From Flavihumibacter stibioxidans (GTDB lineage Bacteria; Bacteroidota; Bacteroidia; Chitinophagales; Chitinophagaceae), in contig NZ_MBUA01000001.1 in the NCBI RefSeq assembly GCF_014332695.1, positions 372,001-436,000 of the forward strand: a stretch of 64,000 nucleotides of DNA. The letters run 5' to 3'. The notes under the pieces were generated by a model. It did no database searches. It had not been told where the DNA came from and saw only the letters and a program-made list of their open reading frames with translations. The translations under genes and the position numbers were made by a program. Shown here piece by piece: positions 18,672-28,809 of the stretch; position 1 is the first letter of the stretch, and each line of letters begins with the position of its first letter.

Positions 18672-19199
18672 ATGGGGCACATCAAATCAACATATAAATA
18701 TTTTACAGTCATCCTTATTGGGCTTTTTATTTTTCTGCTGGATTATTATGGATTAGCTGACCCTGTTACCAATGAAGTATTGCTCTTTGTTCTTAGTATT
18801 GCAAAAGCTGCGTACTTTATATTCTTTGTATTTCAAACTATCAAAGAAACTGCCCATAAAGAATTCTTTTTTCATGAATTTATGTCTTTTGTAGTAGTAA
18901 GTATCCTTTTAGTAATTGTTTCTTTTGCTATTGATTATTATTGTCTGTTCAGGATAAGTTCCGATTCTTTTGCCGGTACTATTCCAAAAGAAAATATCAT
19001 TACAGAATTCATCAGCTTTATTTACTACAGCATTTCAGTGTTTACCACCGCAGGTTTTGGAGATATAAAACCCAACAGTACCAATGCACAAATATTTGTT
19101 TCTATGGAACTGATGATTGCTTTCTTTTTTACAATACTCGTCATTGCAAATATTACACATATCAGAAGCTCATATTCAAGAACAGTTAAAAAACCATAA
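18672..19199 (+). CDS. Two-helix potassium channel-like protein
   Basis: A 175-residue membrane protein with four hydrophobic segments. The last pair brackets a pore loop SVFTTAGFGDIKPNS, a variant of the potassium selectivity filter (TVGYGD becomes TAGFGD). It fits the Ion_trans_2 family. It lies 25 bp after the PAP2 gene and 27 bp before uspA-like. Ion selectivity is inferred from the filter only. Confidence 0.75.
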   Translation: MGHIKSTYKYFTVILIGLFIFLLDYYGLADPVTNEVLLFVLSIAKAAYFIFFVFQTIKETAHKEFFFHEFMSFVVVSILLVIVSFAIDYYCLFRISSDSFAGTIPKENIITEFISFIYYSISVFTTAGFGDIKPNSTNAQIFVSMELMIAFFFTILVIANITHIRSSYSRTVKKP

Positions 19200-19226
19200 C
19201 AGATGTTTATACTTAAATAACACATT

Positions 19227-19652
19227 ATGAAAAAGATTTTAATTGCAACAGAAGGCGGCCCACTTACAGAAAATGTGGTACAGCACGGCATTGAACTGGC
19301 AAAATTGTTAAATGCCGAAATTGGTTTTATATATGCAGCCGATGCTACAGGATTTATAGGTGAAGGTGGTTATACAGCACAGAATTACCTGGAAGATTTA
19401 CATAAAGAAGCAAGGGAATTATTTGTGAGATTGCAATCGGAATTTGGCATCAAACAGAACTGGACATTTATTAAAGATGGTAAACCTGCCGCTAAAATTG
19501 TAGAAACGGCCAATGAGTGGGATGCAGATTATATTGTAATTGGCACCCATGGCAGAACGGGTATATCACATTTACTATTGAGCAGTGTGGCCGAGCATGT
19601 TATCCGCCACAGTAAAGTACCGGTATTGGTAATTACTCATGAGCATAAATAA
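19227..19652 (+). CDS. Universal stress protein (UspA family)
   Basis: A 141-residue cytoplasmic protein. It opens MKKILIATEGGPLTENVVQHGIELA and ends with the nucleotide-binding signature GTHGRTGISHLLLSSVAEHVIRHSKVPVLVI (G-2x-G-9x-G-S/T type), so ATP binding is plausible. USPs are induced in stress and often cluster with ion transport genes, as here. It is 5 bp from the next gene. Confidence 0.92.
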   Translation: MKKILIATEGGPLTENVVQHGIELAKLLNAEIGFIYAADATGFIGEGGYTAQNYLEDLHKEARELFVRLQSEFGIKQNWTFIKDGKPAAKIVETANEWDADYIVIGTHGRTGISHLLLSSVAEHVIRHSKVPVLVITHEHK

Positions 19653-19657
19653 GCGAA

Positions 19658-20347
19658 ATGATACATCCGGAGAGGCATTTAAAGAGTTCTGATTTTATTA
19701 CAGATATAGTTATCGGCATGAGTGACGGACTTACTGTTCCATTTGCCCTTGCGGCAGGTATTAGCAGTGCAGTGTCAGATAATCATATAGTAACTACAGC
19801 AGGTATAGCAGAAATCATTGCCGGAAGTATTGCAATGGGATTGGGTGGTTATCTTGCCGGCCGTACTGAGTGGGACCATTATAAATCAGAAATGGCTAAA
19901 GAGAGTTATGAAGTGGATAATATGCCGGAAAAAGAAAAGGAAGAAGTAAGAGAAATATTTGCCGAATATGGCTTTAGTGCAAATGCCCAGACGATGCTTG
20001 CCGATGAATTGTCAAAGGATAAAGAGAAGTGGATTAAGTTTATGATGAAGTACGAACTGGGCTTAGAAAAACCGGACTATAACAGGGCAGGTAAAAGTGC
20101 TGCTACTATTGGTTTGTCTTATGCTGCCGGAGGTTTAATACCACTACTTCCTTATTTCTTTACGGCTACGCCAGATGAAGGTTTGAAAATCAGTGCAATT
20201 GTTGCACTGATTTGTTTATTTATATTTGGTTACTTCAAAAGCAAAGTAACAGGACAACCGGTTTGGCAAGGAGCTTTTAAGGTAATGATAATTGGAGCCT
20301 TGGCTGCAGCCGCTGCTTTTGGTGTGGCAAAATTATTTGGAGCTTAA
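19658..20347 (+). CDS. VIT1/CCC1 family iron/manganese transporter
   Basis: A 229-residue membrane protein. The signature DFITDIVIGMSDGLTVPFALAAG and IAGSIAMGLGGYLAGRTEWDHYKSE, plus a cytoplasmic Glu-rich loop (EKEKEEVREIFAEYGF), match VIT1/CCC1 transporters, which move Fe2+ or Mn2+ out of the cytosol. In the 17.8-26.7 kb stress cluster it may offload metals. Specificity not resolved. Confidence 0.85.
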   Translation: MIHPERHLKSSDFITDIVIGMSDGLTVPFALAAGISSAVSDNHIVTTAGIAEIIAGSIAMGLGGYLAGRTEWDHYKSEMAKESYEVDNMPEKEKEEVREIFAEYGFSANAQTMLADELSKDKEKWIKFMMKYELGLEKPDYNRAGKSAATIGLSYAAGGLIPLLPYFFTATPDEGLKISAIVALICLFIFGYFKSKVTGQPVWQGAFKVMIIGALAAAAAFGVAKLFGA

Positions 20348-20373
20348 AAAACAAGAAATAGAAATAAAACATA

Positions 20374-20784
20374 ATGAAACCTACCGTTTCTTTAAAAAAT
20401 GTAAATGAGTACCACAAAAATTCTTTAAGCAGGTCACAACGCTTTGCCTCGTGGATAACCGGGAAGATTGGTACAATGACTTTTTTTTATGTCATTTTTT
20501 CCTGGACAGCAATCTGGCTGTTATGGAATTTGATGGCTCCCAAAACCATGCAGTTTGACCCGGCCCCGGATTTTCTGCTCTGGCTTTTTATATCTAACAT
20601 GATTCAGATTTTCCTTATGCCATTGATAATGATAGGGCAAAACATTCAGGGAAAACATGCAGAGATGTTGGCAGATAACGATTTTGAAGTAAACAAAAAG
20701 GCTGAACAGGAAATAAAGGAATTGAAAGAAAAACTGGAATACCTGACGGAACTTATTGAAAAAAGATTGCCAGAACTTAAATAA
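20374..20784 (+). CDS. DUF1003 membrane protein
   Basis: A 136-residue protein with two membrane helices (about residues 35-50 and 68-88; FFYVIFSWTAIWLLWNL and LLWLFISNMIQIFLMPLIMI) and a C-terminal coiled coil, matching DUF1003. Function unknown. Members often sit beside USP and PPK2 genes, as here. Confidence 0.85.
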   Translation: MKPTVSLKNVNEYHKNSLSRSQRFASWITGKIGTMTFFYVIFSWTAIWLLWNLMAPKTMQFDPAPDFLLWLFISNMIQIFLMPLIMIGQNIQGKHAEMLADNDFEVNKKAEQEIKELKEKLEYLTELIEKRLPELK

Positions 20785-20791
20785 AAGAATC

Positions 20792-21670
20792 ATGCATGAA
20801 AAATTTAAGATAAAGACAGGCGACCACATACGGTTGAGCCAGTTGGAAACAAAGGGCTCTCAACATTTTTTTAAGAGTGAAGCAGAAGCAAAAGAAATGC
20901 TGGTGAATGACGTAAAGAAAATGCAGCATCTGCAACAAAAAATGTACGCCGAAGGCAAAAAAGCAATCTTGATTATTTTTCAGGGAATGGATACAGCTGG
21001 TAAAGACAGTTGCATCCGTCACATATTTTCCGGTATCAATCCACAAGGTTGTAGTGTAACAAGTTTTAAACAACCAACAGCAGCAGAACTGGCTCATGAT
21101 TTTATGTGGCGGCATTATGCAGCTTTACCGTTAAAGGGATTTATAAGCATCTTTAACCGCTCTTATTACGAAAATGTGCTGGTTACAAGAGTTCATCCGC
21201 AATTACTGTTGAAAGAAAGTTTACCAGGCATCGCTACAACTGATGATGTGAACGCTGAATTTTGGGATAAGCGATTTGAAACCATTAATTCAGTTGAAAA
21301 ACAATTGACGGCATCCGGTACAACAATTTTAAAATTCTTCTTACATATTTCAAAAAAAGAGCAAAAGAGCAGGTTATTGCAGCGGATTAATGATGATGAT
21401 AAAAATTGGAAATTTAACTATAGTGACTTAGGAGAAAGAAAATTATGGGATAAATACCAGGATGCTTATGGAAGCATGTTAAGTCATACCTCAGTACACA
21501 ATGCTCATTGGTATGCCATCCCGGCTGATGAAAAATGGTTCAGCCGGGTTGCTATAAGCCGCATTATTGTACATGCACTGGAGGAAATAAATGTAATTTA
21601 TCCTGTTGCAGATAGTGATAAAAGAAAACAACTTGTAAGCGCCGCCGCAGCGTTAAATGATGAAACTTAA
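20792..21670 (+). CDS. Polyphosphate kinase 2 family protein
   Basis: 292 residues from the ATG at 20792; an in-frame ATG at 20756 lies inside the DUF1003 gene and is rejected. The Walker A-like loop FQGMDTAGKDS (about residues 63-73) and the FNRSYYENVLVTRVHP motif are diagnostic for PPK2, which transfers phosphate between polyphosphate and nucleotides. Its end overlaps the proton ATPase gene by up to 14 bp, suggesting coupled translation: polyphosphate could feed ATP to the two pumps downstream (inference). Confidence 0.9.
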   Translation: MHEKFKIKTGDHIRLSQLETKGSQHFFKSEAEAKEMLVNDVKKMQHLQQKMYAEGKKAILIIFQGMDTAGKDSCIRHIFSGINPQGCSVTSFKQPTAAELAHDFMWRHYAALPLKGFISIFNRSYYENVLVTRVHPQLLLKESLPGIATTDDVNAEFWDKRFETINSVEKQLTASGTTILKFFLHISKKEQKSRLLQRINDDDKNWKFNYSDLGERKLWDKYQDAYGSMLSHTSVHNAHWYAIPADEKWFSRVAISRIIVHALEEINVIYPVADSDKRKQLVSAAAALNDET

Positions 21671-24092
21671 TAAATATGCACTACTAAAGATGCCCGGATA
21701 TAATAACTATAAAGAAACCAATAAAGAAAATGCTCCGCTTATTTTAGCAACTAAACCTTTAACAGGTTTGTCTGATACTGATGTTGCATCACTCCGTTTG
21801 CAATATGGGTATAATGAAGTAAAAGAAAAGCACACATCACCAATTATTTTATTGCTGCGTAAATTCTGGGGCCTGACCGCATGGATGCTGGAAGCTACTA
21901 TCGTTATTTCATTTCTGCTCCATAAAACTTTTGATGGCTTTGTTATTGCCGGTTTGTTACTATTTAACGGGTTCATTGGCTTTTTTAATGAGCTTAAAGC
22001 CGTAAGGACGGTGGCTGCAATCCAGCAGCAATTACAGATAATGGTAAGGGTACTCAGAAATGGGAACTGGAAGCAAATTCCATCAAGGGAACTGGTGCCG
22101 GGAGATGTAGTACGTATCCGCATGGGTGATTTTTTAACAGCGGACATGCAACTGCTGGAAGGAGAAATAAGGGCTGATAAATCGGCCCTGACCGGAGAAA
22201 CAGCGTTGATTGAAACTAAAGAAAACGATATACTTTATGCAGGCTCTGTAGCTAAAGGCGGCGAAGGCACTGCAATAGTTACGTCAATTGGTATTCAAAC
22301 TTTCTTTGGAAAAACAGCAAAGCTGGTAATGACAGCCAGCCACAAAATGCACATGGAAGAAGTAGTCGCCAAAGTGGTTCGGGTATTGTTCATTGCCGTT
22401 ATTTCTATTCTTGCCATAACCACAGCAATAGGATTAATTGGCGGGCAAAGTTTTCTTTCCATCCTTCCGCTTATTTTGATTTTACTGGTTTCTGCTGTAC
22501 CGGTTGGGCTTCCGGCCATGTTTACCATCAGTATGGCAAAAGGTTCAAAAGAACTGGCTGAAAATGGGTTACTGGTAAGCAGGTTAAGCGCAACAGAAGA
22601 TGCTGCTACCCTTACTACATTATGCATAGATAAAACAGGAACAATAACTAAAAACGAATTAACATTACAGGAAATCATCGCTGCCGGTACTTTTTCAAAG
22701 GAAGATGTTTTAACTTATGGTACGATGGCATCGGTAAAGGCCAATGAAGATGTAATTGATATTGCCTTTATTAATGAAGCAGAAAAACAATCACTACTAA
22801 AAAAGGCATACAAGCAGGTAAAATTTACTCCCTTTAATGCAATACTAAAACATACAGAAGCGGTAATAGAGACTGATGAAAAAACAATTACTGTTGCAAA
22901 GGGGGCATATACGGCAATTAAAAATTTATGCGGAGTAAAGGAATTTTACCTGGATGAAAAAGTAGATGAATGGGCACATAAAGGGTTTAAAACAATTGCA
23001 GTTGCTGTGACAGAAAGAAACGACCAATTTGCTTTTGCCGGTATTGCAGCACTGTACGACCCTCCCCGTCCTGATGCCTATGAAATGCTTGCAAAAATAA
23101 AAGACTTGGGTATTGATATTAAAATGCTGACAGGCGACGCATTACCGATTGGAAAGGAAATAGCAGAACAGGCTGGTATTGGCAACAATATAGTTTCTAT
23201 TGCGGATGTACGTTCTCAGTTTGCAAATGACGCTGGCTATTCAGCCATACAAACCCATAACGGATTTGCAGAAGTACTACCCGAAGATAAATTTAACATT
23301 GTAAAAAAGCTGCAACTTGAAAAGCAGGTTGTGGGAATGACCGGGGACGGTGTAAATGATGCCCCTGCACTTAAACAGGCAGAAGTTGGAATAGCTGTTA
23401 AAAATGCTACTGATGTTGCCAAGCAGGCCGCAAGCATTATTTTATTAAAAGAAGGGCTTCAGCAAATTCTTGAATTAATCAAAGTAGGCCGAAGTATCCA
23501 TGTAAGGATATCCAATTATACGGTTAATAAAATTGCAAAGACAATACAAACCATTTTATTTGTTTGTGTATCATTTATCGTTACCAAACAATTTGTTGTG
23601 GCCACAATTGATATGGTGCTGATGCTTTTTTTAATTGACTTCGTGGTACTGGCATTATCAGTGGATAAAGTAAGCTGGAGCCGCCAGCCGGCCAACTGGA
23701 ATATAAGGCCATTAATAAAAAAAGGGATTTTTATAGGATTTCTGTTGTTTGCAGAATGCACCGTATGGTTCTTTTTTGCCAAATCATTTTTTAACCTTAC
23801 TGACACCGGTACATATCACTCTCTGGGTTTCGCCTGCCTGTTTTTTTCAGGTATTATATCTATACTTGTTATTCGCACAGATAAACGTTTTTATAAAGAA
23901 CGGATTAGTATGACATTGCTAGCAATAATTATTTCTGATATTATTATAGTTTGCATTTTACTGTTATTGGGCTTTAAGGGATTTTCAAACTTGCCTGTTG
24001 CTGCAGTTGCTGCAACACTTGGCTTTTTTCTTTTTGCTAACTTAATAGTTAATGATACAGTTAAGCTTATGATGAATAAATCAGTTAAGTAA
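21657..24092 (+). CDS. Plasma-membrane-type proton-translocating P-type ATPase
   Basis: 811 residues from the ATG at 21657 (an alternative ATG at 21690 avoids the overlap). P-type landmarks: LTGET actuator loop, CIDKTGT with phosphorylated Asp325, KGA in the nucleotide domain, MLTGDA and GMTGDGVNDAPAL. The short C-terminus and the AVPVGLPAMFTI membrane segment match the type IIIA proton-efflux group rather than Ca or heavy-metal pumps. It probably extrudes H+ using ATP. It follows PPK2 and precedes a second ATPase by 104 bp. Confidence 0.88.
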   Translation: MMKLNKYALLKMPGYNNYKETNKENAPLILATKPLTGLSDTDVASLRLQYGYNEVKEKHTSPIILLLRKFWGLTAWMLEATIVISFLLHKTFDGFVIAGLLLFNGFIGFFNELKAVRTVAAIQQQLQIMVRVLRNGNWKQIPSRELVPGDVVRIRMGDFLTADMQLLEGEIRADKSALTGETALIETKENDILYAGSVAKGGEGTAIVTSIGIQTFFGKTAKLVMTASHKMHMEEVVAKVVRVLFIAVISILAITTAIGLIGGQSFLSILPLILILLVSAVPVGLPAMFTISMAKGSKELAENGLLVSRLSATEDAATLTTLCIDKTGTITKNELTLQEIIAAGTFSKEDVLTYGTMASVKANEDVIDIAFINEAEKQSLLKKAYKQVKFTPFNAILKHTEAVIETDEKTITVAKGAYTAIKNLCGVKEFYLDEKVDEWAHKGFKTIAVAVTERNDQFAFAGIAALYDPPRPDAYEMLAKIKDLGIDIKMLTGDALPIGKEIAEQAGIGNNIVSIADVRSQFANDAGYSAIQTHNGFAEVLPEDKFNIVKKLQLEKQVVGMTGDGVNDAPALKQAEVGIAVKNATDVAKQAASIILLKEGLQQILELIKVGRSIHVRISNYTVNKIAKTIQTILFVCVSFIVTKQFVVATIDMVLMLFLIDFVVLALSVDKVSWSRQPANWNIRPLIKKGIFIGFLLFAECTVWFFFAKSFFNLTDTGTYHSLGFACLFFSGIISILVIRTDKRFYKERISMTLLAIIISDIIIVCILLLLGFKGFSNLPVAAVAATLGFFLFANLIVNDTVKLMMNKSVK

Positions 24093-24196
24093 AATAAACA
24101 ATTAACGAAACTCGGTTTATTTATGACTAACTTAATTGCAAATACAGAGAAGTCATCAATGAATATCAATAAAATAAAAGTTTTAACTGCATAAAT

Positions 24197-26731
24197 ATGA
24201 ACGTCTCCCCGTATAAAACAACTCAATCATTTTGGTCTTTAAATAGTGATGAAGTATTTCTGGCTTTACAATCAATGAAAAACGGGTTGTCAGATGCCGA
24301 GGCTGCAATGCGGTTAAAAATAAATGGACCCAACACCATTAAACAATCCTCCAAAGTTTCGGGGCTGCTGTTGTTTTTATTGCAGTTTAAAAGCCCCCTT
24401 ACCATATTACTGATGCTTGCAGTCATCTTGTCTATTATTCTGGGAGATAATACAGATGCTGTTATCATCTTCATAATTATTTTCCTGAGCAGCATATTAG
24501 GCTTTTGGCAGGAAAAAGGAGCTGCCAATGCAGTGGCTCAATTGCTGAAAATGGTACAGATAAAATGTTCAGTACTTCGTAATGATGTAACAAAAGAAAT
24601 ACCTGTTGAAGAAGTTGTTCCCGGAGATATTGTGCTGCTTTCGGCCGGGGATATTGTCCCAGGCGACGGGCTGCTTATTGAATCAAAAGAATTATATGCA
24701 GATGAAGCTGCTTTTACCGGGGAAACATTTCCGGTTGAGAAAAATGCCGGTATCGTAAGTGCAGAGGCTTCTCTTTCGCAACGAAGCAATACTGTATTTA
24801 TGGGTTCTCATATCATCAGCGGTACAGCTAAAGTGGTAGTAGTGGCCACAGGTAAGCAAACCGAATTTGGAAAAATATCTGCCAGGCTGCTGACAAAGAT
24901 TCCCGAAACTGATTTTGAGAAAGGTATTCGGCATTTTGGTTATATGCTCATGGAAATTACATTGGTTCTGGTTGTCATCATTTTTGCTGTAAATGTTCTG
25001 TTACATAAACCGGTGCTTGATTCATTTCTTTTTTCATTGGCATTAGCAGTAGGCCTCACACCTCAGCTTTTACCTGCAATCATTACTATCAATCTGTCTA
25101 AAGGTGCATCCTCTATGGCGAGGAAAAAGGTAATAGTAAAGCGGCTGTCGTCTATTGAAAATTTTGGGAGCATGAATATTTTATGCTCTGATAAGACAGG
25201 AACCATTACTGCCGGTAAAGTAAATGTGAAGGATGCATTGGGTATTGACGGGAATCGGTCAGATAAAACAATGTATTATGCATGGCTAAATGCTTCGCTG
25301 CAAAAGGGCTTTCATAACCCACTTGACGAAGCCATTTGTAATAGTTACAATGAAAAGAAACCTACAGCACAGGTGCAAACAGAAATTCCTTATGATTTTA
25401 TCCGTAAACGGCTCACCATTCAGGTGGCAGTTGATGGTAAAATGATGGCCATTACAAAAGGGGCCTTTAATAATATAATGGAAGTTTGCAGTTTTGCAGA
25501 AACAGGACCATGTGAAATCGTAGCATTGTCATCTGTAAAAACCGGATTAATTAAGCAGTATGAAAACTTAAGTGCTGATGGATACAGAACATTGGGTGTT
25601 GCTTATAAAAATACAGATAACAGAGATTTTACAAAGCAGGATGAAAATGAAATGACCTTTGCCGGTTTTATTACTTTGTATGACCCTCCTAAAAATGAAG
25701 CAAAGCAAACTATTGAAAATTTACGAAAGGCAGGAGTATCTTTAAAAATTATAACAGGCGACAATGCCCTTGTTGCAAAAAACCTTGCTCAGCAAATAGG
25801 GATGAATGATGCCATCGTCATCACTGGTTCGCAGATTCGGCAAATGAGTGATGCAGCTTTTATCCAGCAAGCACAAACTGCACATATTTTTGCTGAGGTA
25901 GAACCGAATCAGAAAGAAAAAATAATATTAGCCTTAAAAAAGGCAGGCAATGTGGTTGGCTTTATGGGTGATGGAATAAATGATGCCCCCGCTTTACATG
26001 CGGCAGATGTAGGCATATCGGTAGATACGGCTGTGGATGTTGCTAAAGAAGCTGCAGACATTGTATTGCTCAACCAGGATTTACAAGTACTGGAAGCCGG
26101 AATTTTGGAAGGAAGAAAGACATTTGCCAATACCATGAAGTATGTGTTTATGGCAACCAGTGCTAATTTCGGCAATATGTTCAGCATGGCAGGAGCTTCT
26201 TTATTTTTACCTTTTTTGCCATTGCTTCCCAAGCAAATTTTACTTACAAATCTGTTAACCGATTTTCCTGAAATGGCAATTGCAAGCGACACGGTTGATA
26301 CCGAAAGCATAGCTACACCACACAAATGGGATATCCGTTTTATTAAGCGTTTTATGATTGTGTTTGGCCTTATCAGTTCAGTGTTTGATTATTTAACTTT
26401 TGGAGTGTTGATATATTATTTAAAGGCCGGAGAAAAATTATTTCAAACGGGTTGGTTTTTAGAATCGGTAATTTCTGCCACATTAATCGTATTGGTTGTA
26501 CGTACCAGGTTACCCTTTTTTAAGAGCCTGCCGGGTAAATATTTAACTGTAGCAACATTGCTGGTAGTTGCATTTGTATTAGTGATGCCATTTACCCCTT
26601 TAGCTAACCTGTTTGGATTTGCTGAACTTCCGCCCGTTTTTTATCTGTGGATGGCAGGTATTGTAACCTGCTATATTATTACGGCAGAATTAGCAAAGAA
26701 ATGGTTCTATAAAAGATTAATGCCGCATTAA
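24197..26731 (+). CDS. Magnesium-type P-type ATPase (MgtA/MgtB-like)
   Basis: 844 residues. Landmarks: TGETFPVEK actuator, CSDKTGT with Asp332, ITGDNALV and GFMGDGINDAPALHAADVGISV. The segment VGLTPQLLPAIITINLSKGASSM followed by KVIVKRLSSIENFGSM is the wording typical of Mg2+-importing ATPases. It likely moves Mg2+ into the cytoplasm. Cation specificity is inferred from the membrane motif. It closes the stress cluster that began at 17840. Confidence 0.85.
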   Translation: MNVSPYKTTQSFWSLNSDEVFLALQSMKNGLSDAEAAMRLKINGPNTIKQSSKVSGLLLFLLQFKSPLTILLMLAVILSIILGDNTDAVIIFIIIFLSSILGFWQEKGAANAVAQLLKMVQIKCSVLRNDVTKEIPVEEVVPGDIVLLSAGDIVPGDGLLIESKELYADEAAFTGETFPVEKNAGIVSAEASLSQRSNTVFMGSHIISGTAKVVVVATGKQTEFGKISARLLTKIPETDFEKGIRHFGYMLMEITLVLVVIIFAVNVLLHKPVLDSFLFSLALAVGLTPQLLPAIITINLSKGASSMARKKVIVKRLSSIENFGSMNILCSDKTGTITAGKVNVKDALGIDGNRSDKTMYYAWLNASLQKGFHNPLDEAICNSYNEKKPTAQVQTEIPYDFIRKRLTIQVAVDGKMMAITKGAFNNIMEVCSFAETGPCEIVALSSVKTGLIKQYENLSADGYRTLGVAYKNTDNRDFTKQDENEMTFAGFITLYDPPKNEAKQTIENLRKAGVSLKIITGDNALVAKNLAQQIGMNDAIVITGSQIRQMSDAAFIQQAQTAHIFAEVEPNQKEKIILALKKAGNVVGFMGDGINDAPALHAADVGISVDTAVDVAKEAADIVLLNQDLQVLEAGILEGRKTFANTMKYVFMATSANFGNMFSMAGASLFLPFLPLLPKQILLTNLLTDFPEMAIASDTVDTESIATPHKWDIRFIKRFMIVFGLISSVFDYLTFGVLIYYLKAGEKLFQTGWFLESVISATLIVLVVRTRLPFFKSLPGKYLTVATLLVVAFVLVMPFTPLANLFGFAELPPVFYLWMAGIVTCYIITAELAKKWFYKRLMPH

Positions 26732-26801
26732 TAATAAGGGTTCATTTGTAATACAAACTCTTGGTTATATGAGGGGAAAAGGTATAAATCTTATGTAAAC
26801 A

Positions 26802-26817
26802 TTCAGATTTTCTTCAG
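26802..26817 (+). promoter_or_regulatory. 11-bp-spaced direct repeat operator (TTCAG/TTCAG)
   Basis: TTCAG at 26802 and 26813, starts 11 bp apart, 57 bp upstream of the PepSY-like lipoprotein at 26874. Confidence 0.65.
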
Positions 26818-26873
26818 AATTAGTTGTGAGCTTTACTATGTAAAATTATTCTACACCTATAACTTTAAAAGAA

Positions 26874-27455
26874 ATGAAACTGAATAAAATGTTCCTGCCC
26901 GCCTTAGTAGTCACTTTTGCTCTTTTTGTTACCAGCTGTGATAATGAGAAAAACGAAAAAGATGAAAAGGATGAAGCTACAGAAACAATGCAACAGGAAA
27001 AAACAGAAACTGATAAAAAAGATACAGCTCTTGCAACTACAACTGTTTTACCCGCAGGTGAAATGCCACTGCAAAATTTGCCAGTTGGTATAAAAAAATT
27101 TATAGAAATAAATTATAACGGTTATGCAATGACAAAAGCGGTATCTGATCCTCTTTGCCAGGGTGGCGATGCGATAGATGTTGCTGTTACAAAATCGGGG
27201 GCACCAAACTTGTCTTTGATTTTTAAACCCGACGGTAGCTTTGTGCAGCAGGAAGAAGATGTGCCGATGAAAACGGCTCCTGATAAAGTAAGGGATGCCA
27301 TAACCGCAAAATATGCTGACTATAAAGCCGGTGAGCAAATTGAAAAACTGCAACTGGCAGATAAAACTGTGCAGTATCTTGTTGACCTGACTAAAGGAAC
27401 AACTACCAAAGAGGTTATTTTTAGCAAAGAAGGTGCGATAGTTTGCGACCACTAA
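26874..27455 (+). CDS. PepSY-like lipoprotein with acidic linker
   Basis: A 193-residue lipoprotein (lipobox VTSC, Cys22). A long Glu/Lys/Asp linker (residues 24-50) separates the anchor from a PepSY-like region: LPVGIKKFIEINYNGYAMTKAVSD and then APDKVRDAITAKYADYKAGEQIEKL. Fourth member of this type in the window. Its own operator upstream and a strong terminator downstream make it monocistronic. Role unknown; envelope sensing or inhibition is a guess. Confidence 0.7.
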   Translation: MKLNKMFLPALVVTFALFVTSCDNEKNEKDEKDEATETMQQEKTETDKKDTALATTTVLPAGEMPLQNLPVGIKKFIEINYNGYAMTKAVSDPLCQGGDAIDVAVTKSGAPNLSLIFKPDGSFVQQEEDVPMKTAPDKVRDAITAKYADYKAGEQIEKLQLADKTVQYLVDLTKGTTTKEVIFSKEGAIVCDH

Positions 27456-27486
27456 TTGAGTATTGATAAGTAAAGGATATTTAATG

Positions 27487-27538
27487 GCAGCTACTGGTGG
27501 TTATCGCCATAATTTACCGGTAGCTGCATTTTTTTTAT
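27487..27538 (+). terminator. Rho-independent terminator
   Basis: Arms GCAGCTACTGG / CCGGTAGCTGC (10 of 11 paired) followed by A and an eight-T run, between the PepSY-like lipoprotein and the efflux operon. Confidence 0.8.
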
Positions 27539-27554
27539 TTTAGCAGGTGGTAAA

Positions 27555-28805
27555 ATGTTTAAGCCAATGGGTAAATATTTTTTAGTAATGTTCATGCTGA
27601 TAATAGCCGGACATGCCGGGGCACAAAAGACCCTGGATTATTATATTAACTCTGGGCTTCAAAACAGCCCGTTGCTGAAAGATTACCAGTACCAAGTGCA
27701 AAGCAATAAGATAGATAGCCAGCGATTGCGGGCAAACTTTCGGCCACTGGTAAATGGCAGTACGGCGGGCACTTACGCACCAGTAGTTAAAAACTGGGGC
27801 TATGATGGAGCCATCACGAATATTCATACTTACAACGCATTGGTGAGTGTATCGCAAACGATAGTTGGCAAACAGAATTTAAACAATCAATACCTCGCCA
27901 TACAATTACAAAATCTGGGCTTGCAGAACCAGGGAAAAATATCGGAGCAGGATTTAAAACGCAGCATCACCCAACAATACATTACCACCTACGGCGACTT
28001 GCAACAAATTAATTTTAACCAGGAAATGCTTACCCTGTTAAAAGAAGAAGAAGCCATTTTAAAACGACTGGCAGAAAAAGGAGTTTACAAACAAACCGAC
28101 TTTCTTTCTTTTTTGGTGAATGTGCAGCAACAGGAATTATTGATAAAACAACTTCGGATTCAATACCAGAATGATTTTGCTACCTTGAATTATATTACCG
28201 GGCTTAATGATACAGCGTTTACTGTGTTAAATGCACCGTCCGGTTTAGACATAAACCTGCCTCCAATTGAACAAACTGTTTTCTATCAGCAGTTTCATAT
28301 TGACAGCCTTAAAATTATTGCTGCAGACAAGCAGATAGATTTTGCTTATAAGCCACGTATGGGTTTGTATGCGGATGGCGGTTATAATTCTTCATTTATC
28401 GCCACACCATTAAGAAACTTTGGCATAAGTGCAGGAGTTACAGTTACTGTTCCTATTTATGATGGCAGGCAGCGCAAAATGCTGCATCAGAAAAATAGTA
28501 TTGCTGAACAGAACCGGCAGAATTACCGTGATTTCTTTTCTAAACAGTATCAACAACAAATTATCCAACTGCAACAACAGCTTTCGCAAACGGAGCAACT
28601 GATTGAACAAACTTCTACACAGATAAAGTACGCCGATGGCCTGATTAAAGCACAACGGCAGCAATTAGTAACAGGTGATGTAAGGATAGCTGACTATATA
28701 ATAGCTATTGGCAACTACCTGAATGCAAAAAATATTATCACTCAAAATTCAATAGCCCGATTGCAGATACTTAACCAAATCAATTACTGGAACAGAAAAC
28801 AATAG
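27555..28805 (+). CDS. TolC-family outer-membrane efflux protein
   Basis: 416 residues with signal peptide (to about GAQ, residue 23) and two long heptad-rich helical stretches rich in Gln and Leu (QQKQ-type, for example residues 310-400), as in TolC channel tunnels. It forms the outer-membrane exit duct for the RND pump encoded downstream: the adaptor begins 4 bp after its stop. Confidence 0.85.
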   Translation: MFKPMGKYFLVMFMLIIAGHAGAQKTLDYYINSGLQNSPLLKDYQYQVQSNKIDSQRLRANFRPLVNGSTAGTYAPVVKNWGYDGAITNIHTYNALVSVSQTIVGKQNLNNQYLAIQLQNLGLQNQGKISEQDLKRSITQQYITTYGDLQQINFNQEMLTLLKEEEAILKRLAEKGVYKQTDFLSFLVNVQQQELLIKQLRIQYQNDFATLNYITGLNDTAFTVLNAPSGLDINLPPIEQTVFYQQFHIDSLKIIAADKQIDFAYKPRMGLYADGGYNSSFIATPLRNFGISAGVTVTVPIYDGRQRKMLHQKNSIAEQNRQNYRDFFSKQYQQQIIQLQQQLSQTEQLIEQTSTQIKYADGLIKAQRQQLVTGDVRIADYIIAIGNYLNAKNIITQNSIARLQILNQINYWNRKQ

Positions 28806-28809
28806 AAAC

